A stretch of DNA of 64,000 nucleotides from Spiroplasma litorale (GTDB taxonomy: Bacteria; Bacillota_I; Bacilli_A; Mycoplasmatales; Mycoplasmataceae): contig NZ_CP012357.1 of NCBI RefSeq assembly GCF_001267155.1, forward strand, positions 1,161,520 to 1,225,519, written 5' to 3'. This document shows, in pieces, positions 43,295 through 53,645 of the stretch. The notes under the pieces were generated by a model. The model did not search any database. It was given only the letters and a program-made list of their open reading frames with translations, and was not told the DNA's origin. Each line of letters starts with the position of its first letter. The first letter of the stretch is position 1. The position numbers and the translations under genes are program-made.

Positions 43295-44947
43295 ATGAGT
43301 ATAATATTGAATGCTGTTAAGATAGTTTTAGAGAAAGTAATTAATTCTCTAAATCTTGAAGGTGAAATAATAACTGAAAAAACAAAATTTGAAGGTCATT
43401 TTGATTACACAACAAACTTTGCATTGATTAATGCAAAAAGAAATAATACAAACCCTTTAGAACTTGCAAACAAAATTAAAGATCAATTATTAAAAAATAA
43501 AGAAATCGTTAAAGATGTTCAAGTTGCTAATCCTGGTTTTATTAATATAGAAATTAATAACAGTGAGCTTTCAAATGTAATAAAAACAATTAATACAAAA
43601 AAGAATCTATATGGTTCATCAAATAAAAAAAATTTTAACTATAACTTAGAAATAATATCTGCAAATCCTACAGGATTCTTACATATTGGTCACGCTAGAA
43701 ATGGTGTTGTTGGTGATTCAGTTAGAAGAATACTAGAATTTGCAGGATTTAATGTTAGTGTCGAATATTATACAAATGATGCAGGTAATCAGATAAATAT
43801 ACTAGCAGTTACAGTGTTTTATCAGTATTTAAAGTTATTAGGTGTAGAAGTTGAAAAACCCTATGAAACATATGGTGGGACAATGTATGAGGAATTTGCA
43901 AATATTTTAATTAAAAAATACGGAGATAAATTTAAAGATAATTCAATAGTTGATAATAAAATAAACGACGAAAAAACTCATCAACTGTTTAAAAATGAGT
44001 CAATAAACTATTTTTTAAACAATATAAAAAATCAAATTAATATGTTAAATGTAAGAATTGATTATTTTTCAAGCGAGCAAAAAATGTATGATGATAATTT
44101 AATAAATAAAACATTAGATTTATATAAAACTTTGGGTAAAACATACGAAAAAGATTCAGCACTTTGATTAAAAACAACAGAATTTGGTGATGATAAAGAT
44201 AGAGTATTAAAAAAAACAGATGGTTCTTTCACATACATCACTCCAGACATTGCATGTCACGATGAAAGAATTAAACGAACAAAAGCAGATAAATATGTAA
44301 ATTTTTGAGGTGGAGACCATCATGGTTATATCACACGTATAAGAGCAGGTTTGGCTTTATTAAATCATAAGTTTGATATTCTAGATATTGATATTATACA
44401 AATGGTTAGATTAATAAGAAATGGCCAAGAATATAAAATGTCAAAAAGAAAAGGTACTGCTGTTTGATTAATTGATTTAATTGAAATGGTTGGTTGTGAT
44501 GCAATTAGATATATGCTTGCATCTAAAAATCCCTCTTCACATATGGACTTTGATTTAGACTTAGTTTTGGAAAAAAATGCAAATAACCCAGTTTATTATG
44601 CTCAATACGCAACTGCAAGATGTAAAAAATTAATTGACAAAGTTCAAAAACACGAAAAATTAGATCAAGACTTTAATTGAAATACAAAAGAAAAAGAAAT
44701 AATAATGCATTTAGACGACTTTAATTCAACAATCGAATATTCAGCAAACAAACGATTACCAAATATTCTTTGTGATTATATTCAAAAACTATCTAAGCTA
44801 TTTCACTCATATTATGGAAATGAAAAAATAATTGACATCGAAGATGAAAAAACAACTGCACAGAAAATTCAACTAGTAAACTCTGTATATCAAGTTTTAT
44901 CTAATGGACTTGGTTTAATTGGAGTTAGTGTAAAAGATCAAATGTAG
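43295..44947 (+). CDS. argS: Arginyl-tRNA synthetase
   Basis: 550 residues. N-terminal Arg-tRNA synthetase domain, HIGH motif in [14 protein letters not shown] near residue 127, KMSKS-type [13 protein letters not shown] near residue 385, and the DALR anticodon-binding helices ([16 protein letters not shown]). Start ATG 43295 follows AGGTGG; an upstream GTG overlaps that site. Three TGA Trp codons split it under the standard code. Followed by the MATE-like gene with a 16-base gap, so co-transcription is likely. Confidence 0.95.
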
Positions 44948-44963
44948 AAAAGAGGATTTTAAA

Positions 44964-46838
44964 TTGGAAAGTGAAATTAAAACTAAATATAAATTTAAAG
45001 AGTTTGAAAATAAACATACTGTTTATATTACTAAAAGAGAGTGAATTTTAAGATATTCTCACCCTTTTGCTGCTTTAATGTTTATGGCGGGACCTATGAT
45101 GCTTATAGCTTTAGTTAATGGATTATATGGAGTTTTAGATAAACAACTAACATTAAATTTTGCAATTAATCAAATTGAAAAGTTATACAATAATTATCTT
45201 GGAAGCGGTGTTGGTCCTGGTATAAGTTATCACTCAACTATTGAAACTGCTTCAGAGGATGTATTTAAACAAATAATAAATGTTTCAACACAATATTCAA
45301 ATACAGTTGTAATTATTTTAGAGTCGCTTTCAATGTTAACAGCAATTGGTACTGCTATAAACTTTGGTCAATATATGGGTCAAAGAGATCAAAAGAAAAT
45401 GAATCAAGTTTTAATTAATGGTTTAATACAAACAATAATACTTTCTCTAATAAGTATTTTGGTAATGTATTTTTTATCTCAGTTTATTCTTGTTTGGCAA
45501 ACAGGTGTGCCGTGATCTGATAGAGACTCTACACTATCATATTCTTTATCAAAAGAATATTGCTCTGTATTTGTTTTCAGTTTTCCCCTTCTAAGTTTAG
45601 CTATGTTTACAACCACTCTTCTTAGAACGGAAGGAAAGATTTGATTTGTTGTAATAATAAACTTAGTTTCAGTTGTAATTAATGCAATATTTGGTTATAT
45701 ATTTTTAGACATTTTACAACTAGGAATGGCTGGAGCTGTTTATGGTTCAATGGTTGCATGAACCTTTATGATTGTTTGTTCTGTAATATTAGTCTATACT
45801 TCTAAAAATACATTCTTGAGACCTGAATTCAAAAAATTCAGATTCAACAATAAAGAAGGTTTAGATATTTGACTTAATGGTGTTGGTCCATTCTTTATGA
45901 ATGGTGCTTTTGGAATAATTAGTGGTATTTCTACTAGAATGGTTGGAGATATTCATAATGGTGAAGAAATGTATAGAAATGGGATGGCAATAAAAGTTAT
46001 TTTCTTCCCTAATGCATCTGATAAAAGTTATTACCATGAAGAATACATAACTGATACAGTTAGAGTATTATCTTCAGCATTCCCATGAAATATGATTATA
46101 TGAGCTCCCGTTGTGGGAATACTTCAAGGTGGAGTTAACTCAATTGCTTATAGCAAAGGGGCTAAAAAAGATAAGAGACTTTGAGAAATAATAAAATGAA
46201 TGTTAATTATTAATTTTGTATGAATGACAATATTGCTTCTAATACTTACGTTGTTTGGATCTTACATGATGCAAATGTTTGATGGTCCAACAAATGGTGG
46301 TTGAAAATCTGATGACAAAAGATGATGATTCTTAATGTATTTATCATGTATATTATTTTCAACAACAACCTATGCTGCTATGCCCTACTTTAATGGGATT
46401 GGAAAAAGCTATATCTCTATAATTCTTTCTCTTGCAAGAACATTTGTATTTCAAATAAGTTTCTTGTTTATTGGTTATTATGTTGCAAAAGCTGCATCAA
46501 ATGACGGAACAAAAGATTGACTATACTTCTTAATTTATTCATTTAGTGAAATTCCAGCCGGGATAATTGCATTTATTCTTTTATTCTTTGCATTCAAAAA
46601 AAGTAAAAAAATTGGTATTGTTGATAAAGCAGATGATTTTGAAAAAATTAGTTATTTTGAAGCTAAACTTTCTCAATTAATTATCGATCATAACAAAAGA
46701 ATAACAATATTGAATAACAAGTTAAAAGATAGCGATAAATTATTAGAACAACTTGAAAATGAAAATAAAGTTACAGAAAAGAAATTTTTAAAGGTGAATA
46801 ATAAAAATTTAAATATAAATAAAGAAAAAACTGCTTAG
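44964..46838 (+). CDS. MATE-like multidrug/polysaccharide exporter family transporter
   Basis: 624 residues with about 12 membrane spans in two similar halves (MFMAGPMMLIALVNGLYGVLD at the first; MYLSCILFSTTTYAAMPYFNG later). Motifs such as FSFPLRSLAMFTTTLLRTEG and GMAGAVYGSMVAW resemble MATE/MOP family efflux pumps. The C-terminal 70 residues are a soluble coiled coil (LSQLIIDHNKRITILNNKLKDSD) absent from usual MATE proteins. TTG start at 44964 with AGAGGA upstream. Its stop codon TAG is the loop of its terminator. The substrate is unknown; the location between mreB genes suggests only proximity. Confidence 0.78.
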
Positions 46839-46848
46839 GCAGTTTTTT
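46825..46848 (+). terminator. Intrinsic terminator of the argS-MATE unit
   Basis: Perfect 10-bp stem AAAAAACTGC / GCAGTTTTTT. The 4-base loop is TTAG and includes the stop codon of the transporter gene. Confidence 0.9.
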
Positions 46849-46930
46849 GAATTTTTATGAATGTATTATATTTTAACATAATACTTTCCAAGTTGCAAAA
46901 AAAAGAAAAATGTGCTAAACTTAGATTATG

Positions 46931-46962
46931 TTATGTATTCTATAATAACTAGAAATACATAA
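46931..46962. repeat. Inverted repeat around a -10-like element upstream of mreB-C
   Basis: Arms TTATGTATT and AATACATAA, 9 bp perfect, spaced by 14 bases that include TATAAT (46941-46946). It is not followed by a T run, so it is not a terminator. It lies 47 bases before mreB-C and could be an operator or a 5' mRNA hairpin. Confidence 0.45.
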
Positions 46963-47008
46963 TCATAAACAAAACATTAGGAAAATTAAAAATGAAGGAG
47001 AAATGAAA

Positions 47009-48043
47009 ATGGCTGTAAGTAAAAAACCTACATTCGTTTCAATGGACCTTGGAACTGCAAATACACTTGTGTTTATTTCAGGACAAGGTGTGGTTTATAA
47101 TGAACCCTCAATTGTTGCGTATAAGATTAAAGAAAATAGAATTGTAGCAGTTGGTACTGAAGCGTACAAAATGATTGGAAAAGGAAATAAAACAATCCGT
47201 GTTGTAAAACCAATGGTTGACGGAGTTATTACTGACATTAGAGCTACTGAAGCTCAATTAAGATATATATTCCAAAAATTACGTATATCTAAACAATTAA
47301 GACACTCAATCATGTTATTAGCTTGTCCATCAGTTATTACTGAATTAGAAAAAAGTGCACTTAAAAAAATAGCAATGAACTTAGGAGCAGACCAAGTGTT
47401 TGTTGAAGAAGAAGTTAAAATGGCTGCTTTAGGTGGAGGAGTTAATATATATGCTCCAACAGGAAATCTAATTATAGATATGGGTGGGGGAACTACTGAT
47501 ATAGCAGTTCTTGCATCAGGAGATATCGTTTTATCAAAATCAGTTAAAGTTGCTGGTAACTACTTAAATGATGAATGTCAAAAATTCATTCGTTCACAAT
47601 ACGGACTAGAAATTGGTTCTAAAACTGCTGAATCAATTAAAGTTAATATTGGATCATTGGCTAAATACCCAGATGAAAGAAGAATGAAAGTTTATGGACG
47701 TGATGTTGTTTCAGGATTACCAAGAGAAATCGAAATAACACCAGAAGAAGTTCGTGAAGTATTAAAAGTACCTGTATCAAGAATTATTGACCTAACTGTT
47801 CAAGTTCTTGAAGATACACCACCAGAATTAGCTGGAGATATCTTCAGAAATGGTATTACTATTTGTGGGGGTGGAGCATTGATTAGAGGTATTGATAAAT
47901 ACTTTGCAGATACTCTACAATTACCAACTAAAGTTGGAGAACAACCTTTATTAGCCGTTATTAACGGAACTAAAAAATTCGAATCAGAAATTTGAGAAAT
48001 TATTAAAGCTCAAAGACATCATGAAGATGTAATGGGTAGATAA
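47009..48043 (+). CDS. mreB: MreB actin-like protein, paralogue C
   Basis: 344 residues starting MAVSKKPTFVSMDLGTANTLVF; phosphate loop 2 DMGGGTTDIAVL, adenosine loop CGGGALIRGIDKYF. The catalytic position again has Asp, and SKTAESIK has Lys before TAE. Closest of the five to standard MreB in the ANT motif of loop 1. ATG 47009 is preferred because AAGGAG is 8 bases upstream; an ATG 6 bases earlier is too close. Followed after 46 bases by mreB-D, without a terminator between, so the two are probably co-transcribed. It ends WEIIKAQRHHEDVMGR. Confidence 0.96.
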
Positions 48044-48089
48044 TTACTTGAAGGTTTAAAAAAACTTTATAGAAATGAGGGGACTTATT

Positions 48090-49139
48090 ATGTATCAAGA
48101 AACTAAAAGACCTTTTATTTCACTAGACCTTGGCACAAGTAACATATTAGCATATGTTTCAGGCCAAGGTATTGTTTATAATCAACCAAGTTTGATGGCA
48201 TATGATATTAATACAAATACTTTGGTAGCTATTGGTGAAGATGCTTATGATATGGTTGGTAAAACAAGTGAGAATATTAGAATAATTACACCCCTTGTCG
48301 ATGGTGTAATCGCTGACTTAGATGCAGCAAAAGATTTATTAAAACATATCTTTGATAGACTTAAAATGATGAATTTCTGGAAAGGTTCAATTGTTGTACT
48401 TGCTTGTCCAAGTGGTGTAACAGAACTTGAAAGAGATGCACTTAAAATGGTTGCGAAAGATATGGGTGCTGATCTTGTTGTTATTGAAGAAGAAGTTAAA
48501 ATGGCTGCTTTAGGAGCTGGAGTTAACATTGAATTACCAAATGGTAACTTGGTTGTTGACATTGGTGGAGGAACCACTGATATTGCTATACTATCTGCAA
48601 ATGAAGTGGTTTCATCAAAATCAGTTAAAGTTGCTGGTAACTATTTCAATAATGAAATTCTTAAGTACATTCGTTCAGAATACAATATGGCAATTGGTTC
48701 TACTACATCTGAAAACATTAAAAAAACATTAGGGTCACTTGTACAATACCCTAATGAAAGATCTATGCAAATTTATGGTAGAGATATTATATCAGGACTT
48801 CCAAAAGAGGCTAAAATAAACTCTGAAGAAGTTAGAAATATATTATTAAGTGCTTTTAGTAAAATTACAGATTTAGTAATTGAAATACTTGAAGAAATAC
48901 CACCAGAATTAGCTGGAGATATAATGAAAAACGGTATGATAATTTGTGGAGGTGGAGCATTGATTAGAAATATTGATAAATATTTCTATGATATATTCCA
49001 ATTACCTACCAAAATTGCAGCAGAACCACTAGGTTGTGTTATTGAAGGCACAAAAGCCTATGAAAAAATAATTGTCAAAAGAGTTAATGAAGGTGCTTAT
49101 GATGCAAGTCAAGATACTTATTTAAAGAAATTAAACTAA
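48090..49139 (+). CDS. mreB: MreB actin-like protein, paralogue D
   Basis: 349 residues starting MYQETKRPFISLDLGTSNILAY; loop 2 VVDIGGGTTDIAIL, adenosine loop CGGGALIRNIDKYF. The segment GSTTSENIK has Thr where A, B and C have Lys and E has Arg. Start ATG 48090 with GAGGGG 7 bases upstream; the in-frame ATG 48075 precedes that site. Contains a rare TGG Trp (NFWKGS), whereas TGA is used elsewhere. Its terminator is split by IS copy 2. Confidence 0.96.
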   Translation: MYQETKRPFISLDLGTSNILAYVSGQGIVYNQPSLMAYDINTNTLVAIGEDAYDMVGKTSENIRIITPLVDGVIADLDAAKDLLKHIFDRLKMMNFWKGSIVVLACPSGVTELERDALKMVAKDMGADLVVIEEEVKMAALGAGVNIELPNGNLVVDIGGGTTDIAILSANEVVSSKSVKVAGNYFNNEILKYIRSEYNMAIGSTTSENIKKTLGSLVQYPNERSMQIYGRDIISGLPKEAKINSEEVRNILLSAFSKITDLVIEILEEIPPELAGDIMKNGMIICGGGALIRNIDKYFYDIFQLPTKIAAEPLGCVIEGTKAYEKIIVKRVNEGAYDASQDTYLKKLN

Positions 49140-49150
49140 AAATACCAATA

Positions 49151-50413
49151 TGAAATTGTCAATTAAAATTGACATTAAAAAGATACTTTCTCCATACGAA
49201 TTTCGTATGGAGTTTTTTTATGTTTTAATGAAGGTCTAACATAATTATAAAACTCTATATAGTCTGAGATAATTTTATAAATATTTGAATGATGTAGTTC
49301 TTTTACTTTATATGTATATATACATTCATTTTTAAAAGTTCCAAAAAAAGACTCACAGGCACCATTATCTGGTGAATTTCCTCTTCGTGACATAGAAATA
49401 TTTATATTATTAGTTTTACATAATCTTTCTCAAGTTTCATTTGTATATGGTGATCCTTGATCTGAGTGGATTATCTTTGGTGCACCTCTTTTTTTAATGG
49501 CGCTTATTAAATTTGTATGACATAATTTATTATTAGGACTAACCGATAACTTTCAATCAATAATTTCTGAATTAAACAAATCCTTTATAACAGATAGATA
49601 TACGTTTCCATTAATAGTTTTTATATAAGTTACATCTGTTACTCATTTTTCATTTATATTTTTAGATTTAAAGTTTCTATTTAGTAGATTTTCAAATCTT
49701 AATGGACCTGATTTATCATAGTTTGGAACTTTCTTTTTCTTCACTGCTTTTAAACTCATTATTTTCATATATCTATAAACAACTCAAGGGTTTAATCTTT
49801 CTTTAAAGTATTTGTTTAAAAATAAAGTTATCATATTATAACCATATCTTTTTTTAAACAAGTAAAAAAGGCATCTTATCTTAATTGCTAAAATTCTATT
49901 ATAATTTTTATACTTTGGTTTTCCGTTTTTAAGTCATTTTAAATATCCATACCTTGAAACTTTTAAATATAAACAAGATAATTTCAAAGAAAACATTCTT
50001 TTAACATTAAAAATGGCGAAGTACTTTTCCTTAGTTGTCTTCGCCAAATGCTTTTTTAAAGCTCGTTCCAGTTTCAAAGCCTCTCTTAATTCTTCAATGC
50101 TCATATCATCAGGTTCTTTAAAAATTCAATCATGAGATTTAAATTTTTTGATATTTCCTTTTGCTTGTGTTCCGCTACCTCATTCAAGAGCGCCTTCACC
50201 TTTAACTTTTACCTCTGATTTTCATCTTTTAATTGTGCTAGTACTAATATCAAACTTTAATGCCGCATTTAAAATACCAATTTTTTTTGATTCATTAATT
50301 ATATTAAGTTTTTCATTTTTTGTTCATTGTTTTGCCATATAAAAAGAACACCTTTCAATAAAATTTTAACAATAAAAGTACTTTTTTACTGTCAATTTTA
50401 TTTTAGATGTTCA
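49151..50413 (-). mobile_element. IS3-family insertion sequence, copy 2 (1263 bp)
   Basis: Same length, ends and orientation as copy 1, offset by 11643 bases. Target duplication ATA (49148-49150 and 50414-50416). Different flanks and duplications show two independent insertions, and the lack of differences shows that at least one is recent. Its internal hairpin at 49190-49212 followed by T (49213-49219) faces transcription coming from mreB-D. Confidence 0.93.
49175..50338 (-). CDS. IS3-family transposase, single fused frame (copy 2)
   Basis: 387 residues, same product as at 37532: HTH domain in the first 100 residues and DDE integrase core with WVTDVTYIK, HSDQGSPYT and GACESFFGTF. It points against mreB-D and against the lipoprotein block to its right. 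Intact frame, so it can act on both IS copies in trans. The frame has the same TGA Trp codons as copy 1. Confidence 0.9.
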
Positions 50414-50461
50414 ATAGGTATTTTTTTATTTAAAATATTTAACTCCCATAAAAAACATTGG

Positions 50462-50467
50462 TATAAT
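50462..50467 (+). promoter_or_regulatory. Candidate -10 element of the first membrane-lipoprotein pair
   Basis: TATAAT preceded by TTGG, an extended -10-like context, 20 bases before the start codon at 50487 and outside the IS. The RBS AGGTG is between. Confidence 0.45.
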
Positions 50468-50486
50468 TATTGAATAGGTGTTATAT

Positions 50487-51182
50487 ATGAAAAAATTAAT
50501 TAATATAAGAATTATTTTCATATCGTTATTAGTTATATTTTTAACAATATATCTATTTAGTAGTGCACTTAACAGAAAAATTGATAATTTAAATTATTAT
50601 ATTTTTTTTGTATCTCTCTTTATATTTTCAATATTTATAGTTGTAGAATTTTCAAAAATAATTTCAAAAATAAACAATTATCAAATTAAAAATGAATTAA
50701 AAAATCCAAAAATTTCTTTAATATTAATTGATAACTTAGTTTTATTTAAAAAATTTTTTTGAGTAGCTTTCCCAATATTAATAATTAATATTATATTCAT
50801 TACTGATGATATTAAAAAGATTGATGACTTAAACTATTTTATATTTTTAATTTTTTTAATAACATCCACCCTATTTTTAAATTTAGTTTTTTTTACTCTA
50901 TTAGTAGTATTAAAAAATAAATTAAAATCAAAGAAAATTAATCAGTTAGACCAAGCTTTTGCAAACGATGTCTTGGTTTTGAACTTAGATTTTTATATTG
51001 ATGAGTGCTATAGCCTTAATTATAAAAATATCAACATATTATTTGAAAACAATTTAATATCATTTTTATCTTTAATAAAAAATAGTATTAATTTAATAAT
51101 TAAAATTATTTTTAGCCAATTATTAAATTTGTTTAAGAAATCAAATACACCACCAAATTTAATTAAAAAAAGCATATTTTAA
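50487..51182 (+). CDS. Small membrane protein of the duplicated module, copy 1
   Basis: 231 residues, not recognised. Four hydrophobic segments (starting about residues 8, 36, 90 and 118), a conserved motif KNELKNPKISLILIDNLVLFK between spans 2 and 3, and KSKKINQLDQAFAND after span 4; a C-terminal Lys-rich tail SQLLNLFKKSNTPPNL. Copy 2 at 52810 has the same segments. The lipoprotein gene follows after 26 bases, so they are probably produced together. Start ATG 50487; upstream GTG overlaps the RBS. Confidence 0.75.
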
Positions 51183-51208
51183 ATCATTTTTTTAAGAGGA
51201 GACTAATT

Positions 51209-52693
51209 ATGAAAAAATTATTAAGCATTTTAGGAAGTGTCACATTCATGGCAACTTCTATATCCACAGTAGTTGCTTGTGGTGATAAAACAGAACCAGA
51301 AGATGGAAATAGCGCTGCTGGTGGCGAAGAAGGTAAAAAAGGTTTCGTTTTAGACACAAAATCTATTGAAGGAAACCCAGGAGATAGAAAAATAATATTA
51401 ATAAAAAATTACTCAGAATTGTCAAATGATGAATTACCTAACTCTTATAAATGTTCAGAAGATGGCTATTTAGATGTAACTTTTGATTATTCTAATAAAC
51501 AAATACTTGTTGATCTAAAAAAACCAACAACAAATAATATTAAACTAACAATTTCTTCAAGTGCTAACTATACTGCTGATATTGATGTAAAAGTGAATAA
51601 TGTAAAAATTGATATTTCAAAAGTAGTAAAAATTAATACCTTTATAGCTGGTAACAAACTAAGTGATGGAACAATAGACCCAAGTATAGCTATTGGTGAT
51701 GAAGGATTTAAAATTACTGAAGCTGGGATTGTTGATAGTATGAATAATATTAATAAATTATCACTTGACATAAAAGGGTTAGATATTAAATTACAATACT
51801 CAGGTGATAATGGAATTGGTGCTAGATATGAAATATCAGGAAAAGAAAATAGTGATTATACTGGAAAAGTTATAGTTAATTTAAATAAAGGTGTTGATCC
51901 AAATCTATTTTTTGCAAACAAAAATATAGGAAATATTTTTGTGTATGAAGGAGCTTTTAATAAAATAGATGATGTACTTAAACATGAAAAAAATAAAAAA
52001 TCTATAATATCAATGGCTATAGAAAATTTAGGTGCTACTAACAAAGATTTTGAATACCTAAGAGGAAATTTATTACAAGGTAAAGATATGTTTAATCCAA
52101 ATGCAAAGGTTATTATTGATAATGCTGTTGCAACAAAAACTGGAGTAACTTTAAATAAGTTCCCAACAATGAATCCTATATTTGTTGATAAAGGTAAAAT
52201 TGAGTTAACTTATAATCTTGTCAAAGAAGATAGAATAACATTATACGAAGCTTTACCAAGTGATAAACTAATTGAAGCTCCAAAAGATTTATTAGAAAAT
52301 GAATCAATAGAAAACTCTAAAAAATTAAAAGACGTTGTATACGATAAATTAACAGATGAATTTAAAAATAAAATTAGTCAATCATACTTTGAAAGTTTCA
52401 CAAAAGTTAGATATAAAATTAGAAAATCAAAAGAGGATGCAACTAAGGTTACAAAAATTGATGTATTACCAGGTTCAAATGATCTTTATGGTCATGATGG
52501 AGGATCATTTAATTCATACATTGTAACCGATTCAACTGTTGGGATTGGAACCCAAGGTGGAAATCTAGGAGAATATGAAGAAGATGGAAAGCTAGATATT
52601 AAATACACCACAGGTATGGGATTTTTTGAATATAGCGGAGGTCTTAAAGGAGACTTTCACCAAGGACACGATATATTTAAAGAAAAACAATAA
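51209..52693 (+). CDS. Surface lipoprotein of the duplicated module, copy 1
   Basis: 494 residues. Signal MKKLLSILGSVTFMATSISTVVAC with lipobox ending at Cys24, then an acidic Gly-rich linker. Residues about 45-135 look like a bacterial Ig-like domain (TKSIEGNPGDRKIILIKNY). From TFIAGNKLSDGTIDPSIAIG on, about 340 residues are nearly the same as in copy 2 at 53689, including VDPNLFFANKNIGNIFVYEG and GHDGGSFNSYIVTDS. Family not recognised. AGAGGAG upstream of the ATG; own terminator after the stop. Confidence 0.82.
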   Translation: MKKLLSILGSVTFMATSISTVVACGDKTEPEDGNSAAGGEEGKKGFVLDTKSIEGNPGDRKIILIKNYSELSNDELPNSYKCSEDGYLDVTFDYSNKQILVDLKKPTTNNIKLTISSSANYTADIDVKVNNVKIDISKVVKINTFIAGNKLSDGTIDPSIAIGDEGFKITEAGIVDSMNNINKLSLDIKGLDIKLQYSGDNGIGARYEISGKENSDYTGKVIVNLNKGVDPNLFFANKNIGNIFVYEGAFNKIDDVLKHEKNKKSIISMAIENLGATNKDFEYLRGNLLQGKDMFNPNAKVIIDNAVATKTGVTLNKFPTMNPIFVDKGKIELTYNLVKEDRITLYEALPSDKLIEAPKDLLENESIENSKKLKDVVYDKLTDEFKNKISQSYFESFTKVRYKIRKSKEDATKVTKIDVLPGSNDLYGHDGGSFNSYIVTDSTVGIGTQGGNLGEYEEDGKLDIKYTTGMGFFEYSGGLKGDFHQGHDIFKEKQ

Positions 52694-52700
52694 ATTATAT

Positions 52701-52735
52701 AATCTCAAAATGTAAAAATTTTGAGATTTTTTTTG
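52701..52735 (+). terminator. Intrinsic terminator of lipoprotein copy 1
   Basis: Stem AATCTCAAAAT / ATTTTGAGATT (11 bp), 6-base loop, followed by a run of T. Confidence 0.88.
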
Positions 52736-52809
52736 TAAAATTTTTTTATATTATATTTAATTAAAATTAAAAACCTAAAAGTTGATATAATATTCAAAAA
52801 GGTAGAAAA

Positions 52810-53530
52810 ATGAAAAGACTAATAAATATTAGGAAAATCTTTATATCACTAGTAGTTGTATTTATAAGTATATATTTGCTTAGTATTACTTTCCCATATC
52901 TTAATGAATTTAAGGAATTAAGCAATTATATAATTAATTTTAATAACTTAGTTTTTTTATTGTCAATGTTAATATTTTTGGTTTTTTTTGATTGCAGATG
53001 TTTCAAAGTTAATAAGAAAATTAAAAACTTTAAGAAATGATAATGAATTAAAAAATCCTAAAATAACAGCATTACTTATTAAAAATCTAGTACTATTTAA
53101 AAACTTTACTTTAATTTCTTTACCTATCATTTTAATAAAAACAGTTTCTATAGCTAATGACACAAAATTAAGTAAAAATCTAAATACTTTCTCAATTTTG
53201 GTAAGTTTGGTAAAGATTGTTATTTTATTGAACCTTATTTTATTTTCCTTATTAATCGTTTTAAGAAGCATTTTAAAGTCAAAGAAAATTAGCCAGTTAG
53301 ATCGAGCTTTTGCAAATGAAAACTTTATTTTTGATGATCATTTATTTATTATTAGTCTTTATAAAATAAACCCAAAAGAAAACAATAATATATTTAATAA
53401 AGCCTTTATTTCTTTTTTAGCATTATCAAAAAATAAAATTAGCTTAGTAATCAAAACTAAATTTAGTGCCTTATTAAATTTGTTTAAGAAATCAACCACC
53501 CCTCCTTATTTATTTAAAATTAATTATTAA
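52810..53530 (+). pseudogene. Small membrane protein of the duplicated module, copy 2, frameshifted
   Basis: Homologous to 50487-51182 but split by a frameshift at eight T (52982-52989). Before it, MKRLINIRKIFISLVVVFISIYLL matches the start of copy 1; after it, in the next frame, IADVSKLIRKLKTLRNDNELKNPKI matches the rest, up to LNLFKKSTTPPYL. Seven T would restore a protein of about 239 residues. It may be a recent loss, switchable, or a sequencing error. RBS AAGGTAG. Lipoprotein copy 2 follows after 158 bases. Confidence 0.75.
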
Positions 53531-53586
53531 AAAATATATGAAATGATAGTGAATGACTTACATTTTTATAATGTGGACTTTTTAGT

Positions 53587-53608
53587 GTATTTAATTTAAA
53601 TTAAATAC
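53587..53608. repeat. Perfect 22-bp palindrome upstream of lipoprotein copy 2
   Basis: GTATTTAATTT followed directly by its reverse complement AAATTAAATAC, with no central spacer. No T run follows. Lies between the membrane protein and lipoprotein genes of copy 2; copy 1 has no such gap. Confidence 0.5.
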
Positions 53609-53645
53609 CTTATTTAAATACTAATATTTAGAAATTTTTAATTTT

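Larger units (their letters stand above)
49138..50425 (+). terminator. mreB-D terminator hairpin split by IS copy 2
   Basis: Arms AAAAATACC (49138-49146) and GGTATTTTT (50417-50425) flank the IS. Joined without the IS and one ATA duplication they form a 9-bp stem with a 4-base AATA loop and a T run: a standard terminator for mreB-D. Confidence 0.85.
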
